A DNA stretch of 64,000 bases, taken from NCBI GenBank assembly GCA_025642075.2, contig JAODUO010000974.1:69501-133500 (forward strand), written 5' to 3'. Numbering within the stretch: position 1 is the stretch's first letter; each line of letters begins with the position of its first letter. Below, in pieces: positions 1 to 25,700 of this stretch. The DNA is from Ridgeia piscesae. Lineage: Eukaryota > Annelida > Polychaeta > Sabellida > Siboglinidae. Below the pieces are notes generated by a model, which saw only the letters and a list, made by a program, of their open reading frames with translations, was not told where the DNA came from and made no database searches. A program made the position numbers and the translations under genes.

Positions 1-1304
1 TAGTTGCATTTCTGTTCCATGACAACGAGTCTGAATATAATTAGCCCCCTGTTAATTTTATGGTACAGTTGTGAATATTCAGTTTCCACTGCAGATCCAA
101 CAAGAGTGCCCTCCAATGACGCCCAGCCCTGTTAGTTTGTCCAGCTGATTACGTGTGCTTTTACCAATTACCGTTACGTGCTTAAACATTTGCTGTATAT
201 ATTTGCTGTTACTTAAAGTATTTCCTCACACTGAAATTTAAAGTTGTCACTCGTGAACTAGCAAGACAGTGAACTTGAAATGTGTGGCTTCCACAACTGA
301 CAGATCACAAGCGCATTGTTTAAATTTGATTAAATGTTTGCTTTGTATTTCGAATATGTGTAACAGATGTCTGTAATAAAGATATACATGACGTTCACAT
401 TTGTTCCTATCAATCACACAACTTATCAGCAAAGGATTTCTCGGATACTGTCTTGACAAACAATGATCAAAGAAAACTATCATGGTAAAAATAAGAGAAA
501 ATAAGCAGGTAAAAATATTTTGCATTTACTGAGGAATGTTGCATCTACATGTACACAGAACCACACAGAATAGCAAACATGCCATAAACGAGACAGCTGT
601 TATATGTAGTAATCGGCACAAACACGCCTGTTTCTGGTAACACAAATACTAAAAAATCTAAAATATTTCATATAAATAAATACAAGCAGTTTCGACCACT
701 GTGCATATCGTGCACATTCTTGGCTTTGTGTCCAAAAAGATAGAATACCGTTCAAGAAATGGCGACAGAATGCGGCAGTGTCATTCAACAAACAAACAAA
801 CACTACCCTAGGTTTAGTTCCAGCTGGTCTACATCCATTTGGTCAGTTATATTATTATGATTAGGTTCAGTCGTCTTTTTACTAATTCAGTATCAGCAGT
901 CAAACAATGATTCAGTCATTGGTATGGTGCACCTGTGTCATTACTAGCAACTGCACTTGCTGATCGAAGTCAAACCCTAAGTTTGTAGCCCATCACTTTA
1001 TTACGTACATATTTACGTATATTTGGGCGAAGGTTACAAACAGAGGGGTTAGTCAACTAGTGTGTACCATGTCAACTGGACTAGAGTGAATGACTGTGTG
1101 GAGACCAGTTGCACCGAGACCTGTCATATGGCATTACTATGACATCACGCCAGACACAGGCTCTAAGACAATACAGGTCCAGTTGTGTGTTCTGGTACAT
1201 GTCGTGTTCATGACAATTTTCACCCCAATAAAATCATTGATCCTTTGATCCATGGAGCAGCAGTAGGTGAAGGCAAGGAAGGTTCCAAGAACGGACAGAC
1301 GCAA
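1..1304. other. 3' flank of TEX9, no gene seen
   Basis: No convincing coding sequence on either strand; the short open frames lack family resemblance and splice context. On the minus strand, downstream of the TEX9 stop, an AATAAA hexamer occurs at 998-1003 (read as tttatt on plus). It is a reasonable polyadenylation signal about 300 bases after the stop codon. The rest is AT-rich non-coding sequence. Confidence 0.5.
998..1003 (-). terminator. Candidate TEX9 polyadenylation signal
   Basis: AATAAA on the minus strand, about 300 bases past the TEX9 stop. It was chosen as the first canonical hexamer downstream. No transcript evidence is available. Confidence 0.4.
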
Positions 1305-14310
<13,006 letters not shown>

Positions 14311-14901
14311 TCTCGCAGTCGATGTTACAGCGAGCGAACGGACAACTACGGATTGTCGGTACACCGTTGTTGCTAACTGAAAGTGGTTCTAGTCAAAGTT
14401 GCAAATGTTTACATATTATGAAATATTTTATTAAATAATAATCGTTATATGAGTGCGCATGCTGAATTAAAGTATATTCCTATATGAGCTGAATGGTTAA
14501 CCATCACTTAAATAGCTGTATTTTGCCAAATATAGCATATAAAAACAATTCGTTTTACGACATCACGGCACATATCGCACATGCGCAATCCCGTATTGTA
14601 CCCGATTGGGAAAACAGAGAGGCGTATAAAAACAAACGTGGCTGTAGAATGGGCCTTGTTAGGCATTTATATGGAATGTATATGAGCAGGTGAACCACGC
14701 ATATCCAAACCAGAGGGAATGACTAAACGTAACAGATTTCAAAATTCAAATCCATCCTTTTAAGACCACATAATATGCCATCAAAATTGAAGAAGCCAAA
14801 GGCGAAGGGCCTTTCTGTTTCTCCAAGACCAAGCGAATGGAGTAGCCTGACGTCGCTGGCCGCTGCATTCGCTATCCACGTTTAGCCACTGTCATAACAA
14901 T
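14311..14901. promoter_or_regulatory. Putative divergent promoter of TEX9 and RFX7
   Basis: This 591 bp interval separates the inferred start codons of two head-to-head genes, so both transcription start sites and 5' UTRs must lie in or near it. No TATA box is obvious. NRF-1-like palindromes occur at 14454-14462 (TGCGCATGC) and 14576-14587 (CGCACATGCGCA, one mismatch to the usual consensus). CpG density rises towards 14830-14985. NRF-1 sites are common in divergent vertebrate promoters. Binding here is inference. Confidence 0.6.
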
Positions 14902-17900
14902 ATGTCAAGCCTGTCCAGTATGCCGTCCGACAACGGCCGATCGAAGGGCGAACGAATCGAGCAACGTCTGGAATACATTGTCAGGTAACATCAACGTGAC
15001 AATGCTAGTTAAAACGACGTTGCATATCACATAGGTTTATTTTTTATTAAATTAATATTAATTATGAAGTGACTATAGCTGGACCCGTAACTTCTCAGCT
15101 ATTTGCACTTTCCCGCATTATATGTGCAGTAAGTGTGAGCGCATATGCGTCGCAGCATACATGCGCTTGCTGGCAACCATCTTCATTTTGATAGGTACTT
15201 GTAACGATCAAGTTACGGAAAGTCGCTGTCTGTGATGTGTTTAGAACTGTTTTTATTTATAAGTTTGTATGTGCGTATGAACTAACAAACGGGACAACAA
15301 TGTTCATCTGACACGACAGCACACGCAGACATTGGACAATGTGCGCAGCAGGGGGCCTGAGTGAGTCGAATGCAAAAAAATTCAAATAATGTATAATATC
15401 AGTATTACAAAATTAGATATATAAATGTGATGCCAAACACTACAGTAGATTCATCCAAGAGTTAGTCAATGCCGGAGCTGTAGTAGAATCGTTCAGCATC
15501 CGGCACTCTGTCGGAGCTAGAGTCACGCTGGTAGGAGGCACTGTTGTGCTGGTAGGTTCCCATGGCACATGCGCAGATGAAGTGCTGGAGCTATAGCTAC
15601 TTTAACGTACATCCGGGTCCGGCCCAATAGCGACAGCCTATTAATGATTACATTCTGATGACTACAACATGCACGCTGGTTTACTGCGAGCCGATTTACT
15701 TAAAAAAAGTTACTTTATTAAGCTCAGAACAATGTTCGCATTTGTACAGATTCCACCTGCAACACTTTCAAATGGTAAACAAAACCCCAGTTTCAAAACA
15801 AAATTGATTGGCAATAATGCCAAGCAGAGTTAATTGCAATACCCTTTGATGTTTAGTTTTCCCATGTTCTAGACAGCAGATTTCCCATTACAAATGACTG
15901 CTGTGCTGGTTTTGGGCAGAGGAGCTGGCACCCTCCCTTTAATGTGTGATATTGACAGTGTGTCCATTATCATCATCAGACTACACGATGCAGAGCGACC
16001 TAGTCAGAATAAGTGTGAAGAAAACAAAGAATACTGCATTCTTACTAATCTGTCGGGAAATGTTGCAACATCGTCCAATTTGAAATCAATTTCTAACATT
16101 ATTTATTTAGTTTTATATAGTGTGATTCCATTTCAACTAGTGCTGGTTTGATACCAGGTTTTGTTCGATACCGATTGATACCAGAATTTTTTTCGATACT
16201 TACGTTGTAAGTCTAATATCCATATAGAACACAGTTCCAAGTAGAAGAACAGTATGCAACAGAAGTAGTGCTGGTTCGATACCAGAATTCTTCGATATCG
16301 ATTGATATATTGCTGGTTTGATATCATAATTCTTCTATATCAATCAATACCAGAAGTTTATTCGATACTCGAAATTGCAAGTCTAATTCAATACAGTAGA
16401 GATCTCAAAAGAAACACTTAAGTAAACAAACAACAGTTGTAACTGTTTCAATATAATTGATTACTAGTGTGAAACTAAAAAGTAATTGTAATATAATATT
16501 AACAAATTAAAAAGTGACAAATTAATTAATTGTACTGAATTATTTTAAATTAATAACAATACCTCACCCGTGCTGTTTGCAAATACACTATTTAGCAGAT
16601 AAATTTCAGGTCAACGTGTCTCCTAAATTTGCCATCAACAAGTACAGCTGAAACATAACATACAAATACTTATAATAGTGCCAGCACAGCTGAACACTCT
16701 CTGTTACAACTGTTATTTATTACTTATTTTGTAAAGATAATTGTGATTTAACATTAAAGTTGTATATAGACGATTACAATAAAATAACACTAATTAATAA
16801 AAGAAAAAATATTAATTAAAATTACAATTGCATTTCCTAGTTCTCACCAATATTTCTGAATAAAAAACCTATATTAGCACGTTATCAAGTACACGTAACT
16901 ATCAAGGGCCGTTCGTATCACTGAAACATCGAGCTCATTGGTCCGAGCTCATTGGTTCGAGCACGACCTAGAAAACCCATTGCATCAATCTTACGTGCTC
17001 CTGATTGGTCAATAGCACCGCAAAACTAGGTTACATGCACTGACCTTTGACACGGCAGGGCGTTCCGGGCAACCGAAAACTGGGTTACACGTAACCTAGT
17101 TTGAGCCAATCTGTAAATCGTAGTGTCTTCAACAGTAATTAACACTGTTGGGTGAAGTTGCAGTGAAGGTAATCAGTTTGGCAGGCATTACATGTGATCT
17201 TGAAACATAAATGTTGATGCTGACAATGTATTTAAAAAAGTATTTGAAAAAGTCAAATATTTTAGGAAAGTATTTAAATACAAATACTTTTCATTTCTAA
17301 AGGTCAAATACAAATACTTTGAAAAAAGTATTTTAATACTTTCAAATACAAATACAAACGTATTTGACCCCATGTCTGGTGTCTAATAGTGGAATCCCTC
17401 AGTTGAAGAGTATTGGTATAAATAACTGGTGGATAATGGATGGATAGATTACTACCAAATGTAGAACAGATATCATAAGCTTTTCATCTGTGACAAGTCC
17501 TACAGAAGAGGTGTTAGTAGAGATGTGGAGAAATCTCTGTTGCTTTCTGGTAAAATAGAATGGCTATTTCTGCACTTTCTACTCAAATTCTGTCCACTGA
17601 TTTTTAGTGCAAGTTTGATATCTTGCGACTTGTGTGAGAAATCATACATGTAATGGAAACCGGGTTCCATGGCCTCCACTTATTTTACAGTTAGTAATTT
17701 TAGCATAATACTTTTTAGAAGCTATAAAGCTATTTGAAAACAAGAATCTACAATAATGAATTGTAAAACTACAAAATTATTATGATTTGATACATAACTT
17801 TACATACCTACACACTTGAGCTGAATGTATAAACTAATGACAACATTCTAATGATACTTATACCTGGACATATGCTATTATTTTTATTTTATAATAACAT

Positions 17901-18069
17901 ACATACATTTTGTGATAATACATTTGTTTTGGCTTGGTCTGTGATCAAAGCAATCTTCAAAAGGAAATTCTCCAAGTACCCTCCAAATTATTGATGTTTC
18001 TGAATTTTTTTGTCTCCTTTTTTGCAGCATAGAAGACAAACAGAGAATTGACAGCATACTGGTAAATAT

Positions 18070-18144
<75 letters not shown>

Positions 18145-19719
18145 AACCCATGAACTGAATTAATCCACTGAACACAACTGATTGATAGAAACAAAGGCAT
18201 GCACTGTGTCTGGTAGTGCTGACACAGTTTAGAATGTGAAACCAGAACCGTGGGTTTCACCATGCACCACAATTCTGGGTTGTTTAGGCTATACACTCTC
18301 CAGTGCTGGAACAATGGCTGTAGCCAACTGGAGTCATGCTAACTCCGCTTTTTGTGACCCCCATTTTGAAAGAAATAATTTTCTAGAAAATGTTACGACT
18401 TGAACCATGCTCATTCTGAGAGTGCAGTTGAAGGATTTTGCCATTTGGTGAACTTCAGAGGTGAACAGTGGCTGTCTGAATGGGGGGAAGGAGGAGGGGG
18501 TACATTGTGGTGAACCTCACTGTATATGTAAGATGCTGTTATAAAACTTGGATCCATACATTTTGCTCAGAGCCGCAGGCATCTATCAGGTCTGCATGTT
18601 AAACACAAAACTTCCTTTGATAAAAACCTGGTGTGTATATTTGACACATTTACCTGTTTGTAGAGGAAGGTTGGGGAACTGACGGACGTGCAGAAACTCT
18701 TACTCTACCTCAAGTTGCCAACAGGCGCTCGATCATCTGGCCTCAATGAGTATGTGTCTGTTGTACATTCTTGTTATTGTTTCTAGAAATGGTTGTGTAT
18801 ATATCTAGCAGACTGACCTTTAATAAATTATGGTATGACATATCCTTCATGGTGCTTAGATGTTAGCTTGTACCAAATGCATGCAAAGTTGCTGGCATAT
18901 GTTTACCGCAGAATATAGTTCTTGCATTATCCTACAGAAATTGTATAGTATATTCCAAAAATGTTATATAATTTAATGAAGTCTGTTGTGTGTAAATTGT
19001 ATTGGTCTTGGTTTACTTGGTAAGTTGGTATTGGATGAAAACAGTTCCATGAAATCACATGATGCCACAATTTGGATGTGATAATATTTTCGTAGCTGTG
19101 CTGACCATGTTAATAGTGGAAGTGAAGAGTGTGATTTGTGAAAATTTACATACATAAAATCAAAAATCAAAATAATAACTGTTTAATTTTTGTCATTGCA
19201 GAAATATGCATTAGAATAAAGGACGTAATTATCAAGATCTGACTAAATAACACATGATCAAAATTACACTTTGTATGTTTAAAAATTGAAGTCGGTGAGT
19301 TTGAAGTATGCGTGTTGACAGACTGAGCTGCAGCAGCCGCCCGGACCACGCCATTGCCCTGCGCTGGCTGCGGACACATCTGCAGCGAGACACCACCACG
19401 TGTCTGCCAAAACAGGACATCCTCGATGACTATAGGTTCGCATAAGATGTTGGTATATCAACACCGTGACTTTAGACTACTGTAAAGGTGTCTTCTCGGT
19501 CCTCTGATGTACCAATTGAGCTGTTGTTTCACAATTTCATGACGTAAACTCCATCTGCTTTTTGACGCCGACGAATCAAAATCACATTTACATACAATCA
19601 CATTAAATTTTTAGTCCCTGTTGGTTGGTTGATTTACGTGACTCTGTCATCAGTGTACCACAAAATTGTACTTGTGAACTGGGTTGATGAGAAACAAGTT
19701 GGTTCACTGTGTATAAAAC

Positions 19720-19750
<31 letters not shown>

Positions 19751-22700
19751 CAGTACGTCACTGATTTTGACTATTGTTGATGAAACTATAACCTTTCTTT
19801 TGTGTCTGTGTTTCACTAAATATACTGCAGGACCATTTGTGTGTCATTTTGTTATCTTTTGTCGGGTAACAATTTCATAACTGAAAGTTTAAGCGTTATC
19901 ATTGGGATTGGATGTGTAAAGTGCTAGGGACTGCCGAATTGAGCATTTTTAGTTGTATATTTTCCGCTCGGTTTTTATTGTCATGTTTGTCTATTGCCTC
20001 TTGGACAGAGTCTACTGCGAGAGACACCACTACCAAGTGATTAGTCAGGCAGACTTTGGCAAGCTGGTCAAGCAAGTCTTCCCTGACACAAAGACTCGTC
20101 GACTGGGCCAGCGTGGTCAGTCAAGATATCCTTCCTGTGTAAACGCTGGTCAGCAACAACCAACTCACCATCTTCTGTCATGTTGAATTCCAAAGTCAGG
20201 TCCGTGCCATGCATGAAGGGCAAGGAAGAGTTCAGAGAAAACTATTTCGTTTTCAATGTCCAGGGAAATCATGGGATATCATCACTGGTCCATGAATACA
20301 TTAAATAGTTTGCGTTTCATTTGGCCAACAATCATTCTGGTTGACAGCCAGAGAGAAATAGTTTGAGAACAGAATTTTTATAATATAATAATAATACATA
20401 AATAACACAGTGTTAGGGTCTTTGACAGTTGTAAACATTTACCTATTTACACAGATTACATCTCATGAAGAGGTCAAAGCTCATGTACTAATTATAAACA
20501 TGTTGGCTGCATTAATTGACCTGATACCTTAAAAAAGAAAATGAAAATCTTGTTTTCATGCTTCTGGGTTTTTGTGTACTCTCCTTTTCTTTATTTCTTC
20601 TCTACTTTTTTGTTGGTTTTGTTTTGTTTATCTATTTCCTTCAACAATAAACCAACCATTGTTCAATGATCAAACCATTGTTCAATGATCAAGATTGATC
20701 GGTCAACATACTACAGATTGTAATTAAATTATGATTGAATAATGATTGATAGTTGTAAACAATATAATGATTGTCTTCGTGTCATTTGCATAAATTTGTT
20801 GATAATTATGTAGACTTGTAATAGTGTCTACATAATTATCAATGTTTTAACACAACTAACTTTGGTAGGATGAAGGTTGTCTGAGAATTAATACACTCTG
20901 TCGAAACATGAAAATTTTAATAATTGAGAATGACCTCCTAATGTATTATTTTATTATTGGGTGCATCTGTCATATCTTAAAAATAAAATGAGAGAAAAAA
21001 CAAGAATCAAATTGACTGAGGGGAGATGTGTACACCAGTACTTTAGATAATTGTTTTTCTTGCAGAGGATCCTTTTAATTAATTTTTTATTAGCATTTCA
21101 TTAACTAATTATCTTATTGCGTTATTTGATTAGGTATTCTAATTTTTAATTGTATATTTACATGTATGTGTGTATTATGTAATTTATATCATATAATTTA
21201 GATGTAAAACCAATTAAATGAACATGTATGTTATGTGTGTGTACATTTAATTGGTTTTACGTTTAAATTTATGTTCATTTTCTATCTGCGTTTGTCATAT
21301 TCTATTCTTGATGCACTGAGCTTTCAGATAGACTGATAAAATTGCGTCAGCATTCTTTACAGTTAAATGTTTTTTTGAGGTTATTGTGTAGTATGATGCT
21401 GATTGTCCTTGACCGTGGTCAAGCATTGCTATGGTGGACTAGGCACTCGGACAAGTATTGACCCTCCAATGCTGCCAGACATTGATGTAGAGTGCAAGAC
21501 GGAAGAACAGGTTTGTTGACTTGTTTCATCAGATCTAACTACAACGTAATACAAGTAATAATACATAATATATCATGTAGTATACTGCTTTTCAGTCCGT
21601 CTGCTGCCACAAATATTGCTCAATCCAAGGAAAGCTGGTGTAAAGTAGAACTTTGTTGTGTCCGCTTTGAATAACTCACAACGTGTTTGATTTGGAAAGG
21701 GTACTGGGCAGTATGCTGTACTAACTTTGTCAGCATGTACCTAAATTATTAATGTTTGTCTTAAATAGCTACCTGTAAACTTTGTTACTTGAGTAACAAA
21801 GTACATTTTTTTGGAAGTACTTTTACTTGTAACAAAGTACAAATATGTGTACTTTCTCTAAATGTAATGAAGTACTCATAATTTCTTTGTTACATTTGCA
21901 AATGTCCTAAAAGCTCCTGTCGGAAGCAAGGCAATGTCTATAGATAGCATAGATTTATTTACAAATATCAGCCAGAACATAAAACAGACAGACAGGTTAA
22001 GTGTCCTGGACTGGCCAGATTTGTACATCAGTTGAACAAATGATTTGCTTTGTCACCTGATGAAGCCAGTGAGATAATTGCAATCAGGGGTCTGGAGCTG
22101 ATGCTGCTGAGCCTGAACTGGGTGTCACAACTGCAGGGCAAGACTTCCTAACTGGGCAGTTAAGACAACAATGCCCATGAATGGCATTGACCCTGAGGTT
22201 ATTTAAAGCCTTGCATTGAGTAGACATGCAGAACAGCTGCCTTACTTGTGTCTTGCGTATTGTTGTCACAGTTTATTAGCTTTAGACGTTCCCTGTGAAC
22301 TGCACATGCTGTAGAAATCGAAGACTTCCCGTTATTGCCCATCGCAAACCTGCCAGTCTTGTGGAACCACATCTTTGTAATCTCTGTCTATTTTAATATA
22401 GATCAGTGTGTGTAACTGTTTAATTTAACTAAAGTATTTTATAAATGTTACAATTAGTAATTATTACAAATGAAGACATATTTTAAAAGACACGTTATTA
22501 TAACCATTCATCTATACTGATTGCCTGCTTCAAGTAACACAAAATAAAATTCATCACATGTCCATCTATAACCCATGATAATAAGAACCTTTTAAGAAAG
22601 ATATAACACTCCTAAGTATAACAACGTGAATTACTACTAGTTCAACTTATGAATACGATGGTTGCTGTGGGCCTATTATTAATAAAGCATGGTATATTTA

Positions 22701-25700
22701 CAGTTTGTAGGCCTAGTTGGCCTACGCAGTGTTGTTTGCATCATTATTGTTCATAGTATTAAATATATCTTTATGCATAGAAAAAAATAGCAAACAATTT
22801 ATATCTATTTGGTGTACACACTAAATTATAATTGTGAATGTTTTATTTTATTCACAACATTGAGAACTAGTTTCAGGAGAAAAGTACTTTTGTGTTTACT
22901 TAAAGTATACATTTTTACTTGTAGTTCAAGTACATTTTTAAAGAAATACTTTTACTTGAGTAGCTTATTCCAGGGTTACTTTTACTCAAGTACAAAATAA
23001 ATTACTAATGCTCTGCTTACAGCTCTGGTCTCAGTGGTTCAGTTTGTTTCTGTCAGGTTCCTGGTGGTCCAAGTGAAGAGGACAGCCTTATAACTGCATC
23101 GAATTCTCTCGTATGTGAGTGGGCACAGAAATTGCTCGGTCAGGACATCCCTGATGTCGTGGAGCTTGCCCGGTATCTAGTCTCAAACAACTACGTCAAC
23201 GGCCAGTCACATGCGGCATTTGCAGTGCTGGCCACAGTGCATCGGTCATCAGACGTCTCACCGAAAGGTGGGTGGACCGTTTCCATAGTTTATTTGTCTG
23301 TCAGTTGCAAGATATGTCGATTGGACACAGGGGAAATGCATTAGGAGCAGTTGCAAAATAAAAAACCATCCCTACATGAGAATATGCTGTAATGTCGACC
23401 AACAGCCGGGTTTAACGAAAAGTTTCATTATTAATTAACATTATTTAATTCGGGTCCTTGAGAATTAAAACTCAGAGACACAACATACAAAATCATTATA
23501 ATCATGAATGGGACAGGCTAGACCCATCACTGAAGCATCATGGGACTGCTGAAATACCTTCTAAAAACACATTAAATGTACGAGGTCACAGTTTAATTAT
23601 CAAGGCGGCAACTATGTTTGTCTTAATAGGGGCCTCCATGGTTCATATTAACAATGCACTTGTTCATGAATTCAATTACAGCATATCAGCACACATCGTG
23701 TTTAAATAACGCTTTCGATGTCATGCATTTAAAATTTGTATCTTCAAATAAATAATGCATTGTATGTACTCATAATAAAATGCCACCAATGTAATTGTCT
23801 ATGTTTGTTATGGTCAGTTAGACACGTATGCAAACTGCCAGAATATATCAAAGCAGTAGTGGGGTGGCGACTTGGTCATCATTGTGTATTGTATCAGAAA
23901 CAAACTGCAGCTGTGCTGCAACATGGTGACAAAAATATGCTAATGCACATTGACGTTAACGGCAATTTAGGATTGTAAAAATATGCACTGATTTGAACCA
24001 ATGTGTAAAATGCATAATGTTTCTTTTGTACGAACTAATGGCAAGTTATGAGTGTAAGTAAATGACAATTCCAACATGTTTTTGTTGTTTGCCTCTTCAG
24101 ACTCTCCTGGGTCCACTGGTCAGTCGGTCAGTCGACCGCGCGACGTGCAGCTGCAGCTACAGAGGAAACTACAGCAGCGGGGACAGTTGCGACAGCAGAA
24201 GAAACGACTGGAGGAACAGCGGTCACGCATCGGTGACGGCGTCACCACGACTGACCAGCAAACTGACGGTAGTCGCGTGAAGACCGACCAGAAAGATGAG
24301 ACGGCGCAGGCTCCGACTCCTGCACTGGCGGAGAAGAAAGAGCTCACGGAGAGGCCCAAGGAGGTGGTCAGTAGCAGAGTTCAACCTGTCCTGCCGAAGC
24401 TGATCCTGCCAAAGCCAGCGTCTGTTGTGGCCACGTCTCAGGGATCGAGCTGTGCCTTGACGGGGACTGTTTCAAGGCCGGGCGTGACGGTGGGAGACAT
24501 GTCACCGTCGGTGTTGTTGTTGACGCCTCCAGCCAACACCCACGCCCAGCCCATGTTGTACCTCTCTCCACAGCAGAACCCAGTGCAGCAACCCATAGTT
24601 CTCACTCCGGCCACCATGGGGCAGCACTGGCCAGTGAATTCCACGCCGCTCACTTTCGGGTCGGTGCTCGTGTCGAGCATTCCCCAACAGACTAATTGCA
24701 CTGCTGGTGTGGTGACCAGCACCGCCAGTGCATGCACCGCAGCCAGACAGTGCTTGCAGCAACCACCACGACACCAACAGCTACAGCAGCTGCTGCAGCA
24801 ACCGGCACAGCTGTTGCCACGGCAACAAGTGACCATGACAACCAGAGCCCTACCTCATTCTGATGTGAAGCCTGCAGGCAGGGTACTGGCCGAACTGAAG
24901 CCAAGCACCCACTCCACTGCACCCATATCGTCTGTGTGTCATCGTCCATTGGGAGACTTTGCTGTAGCAACAGTCAGGGCTCCCGTGTCGTTGCCTAGCA
25001 ACCAGTCCACGAACCTTGCTTCCAACCCGTGTCTGGCCGCCCTCATTCGAGCCAGTCCGACTCGCAGCAGCATAAATGGGCCGCTAACATTCCAGGGCGG
25101 TCTACACTTGCACGCGGATTTAGCGCCAGGCGGGGTTCATTTGCATACGGATTTGGCACCAGGTGGCAGCAGTGTGTCGGGTGCATACATGGAAAGTCGT
25201 GGGGTACAGAATGTACCTCAGCATATTCCACTGCGAAATAACGACAGACTGGAAGAAACGACTGCCAATGTCTGCATGACGAGTGCAACAGTGTCAGGCG
25301 CATGTACAACGCAGTCTCACGTGTCTAGTCCCCAGCACAACATGACGCAGGCCGACACTGGTGTCGGGTCACCAGCCTCCGGTAACACTCCGCAGAAAAC
25401 CGCAGCGAAGTCTGCCAGCTCTGGCAAGGTACTGAAGACCCCGGCGAAGACCGTGTCCACTTTGCTGAAGGAACAGCGGGGATACGGGCCGCAGGAGGAC
25501 CAGCGGGCCCCTTATGTCAAAGACAAGCGGCCGGTGAGTGAACTCCTGAAGGAGTCGCGCATAAAACGCCAGCTGAATAGCATGCAGCCGCGTCTTGTGA
25601 TGCTCGATACCGCACAAAACGGTGACGGAAATCTCACGCCGGCCGCGACAGAGCCCAGCGTGCAGTTTGGAAACAACGACAATGGCATCGCGGTTGTCAA

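Larger units (their letters stand above)
20126..21422 (+). other. U12-type (minor spliceosome) intron 5 of RFX7
   Basis: The 5' boundary reads CAAG/ATATCCTT, an exact U12-type AT donor. Near the 3' end TCCTTGAC (21406-21413) matches the U12 branch-site consensus, with the branch A at 21412, ten bases before the inferred boundary. Joining TCAAG to GCATTGC gives RGQSR-HCYGGL, which aligns with the RFX domain without gaps. The intron would then end in AA rather than AC or AG. Shifting both ends by one base gives the same protein. A canonical GT-AG reading (TGT/GTAAAC to AAG/CAT) is possible but inserts four residues in the DNA-binding domain. Confidence 0.8.

Noticed and set aside
20126..20137. 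Canonical GT donor (TGT/GTAAAC) for RFX7 exon 5
   Set aside because: It keeps frame but inserts four residues in the DNA-binding domain and ignores the exact U12 donor and branch site; kept only as an alternative.
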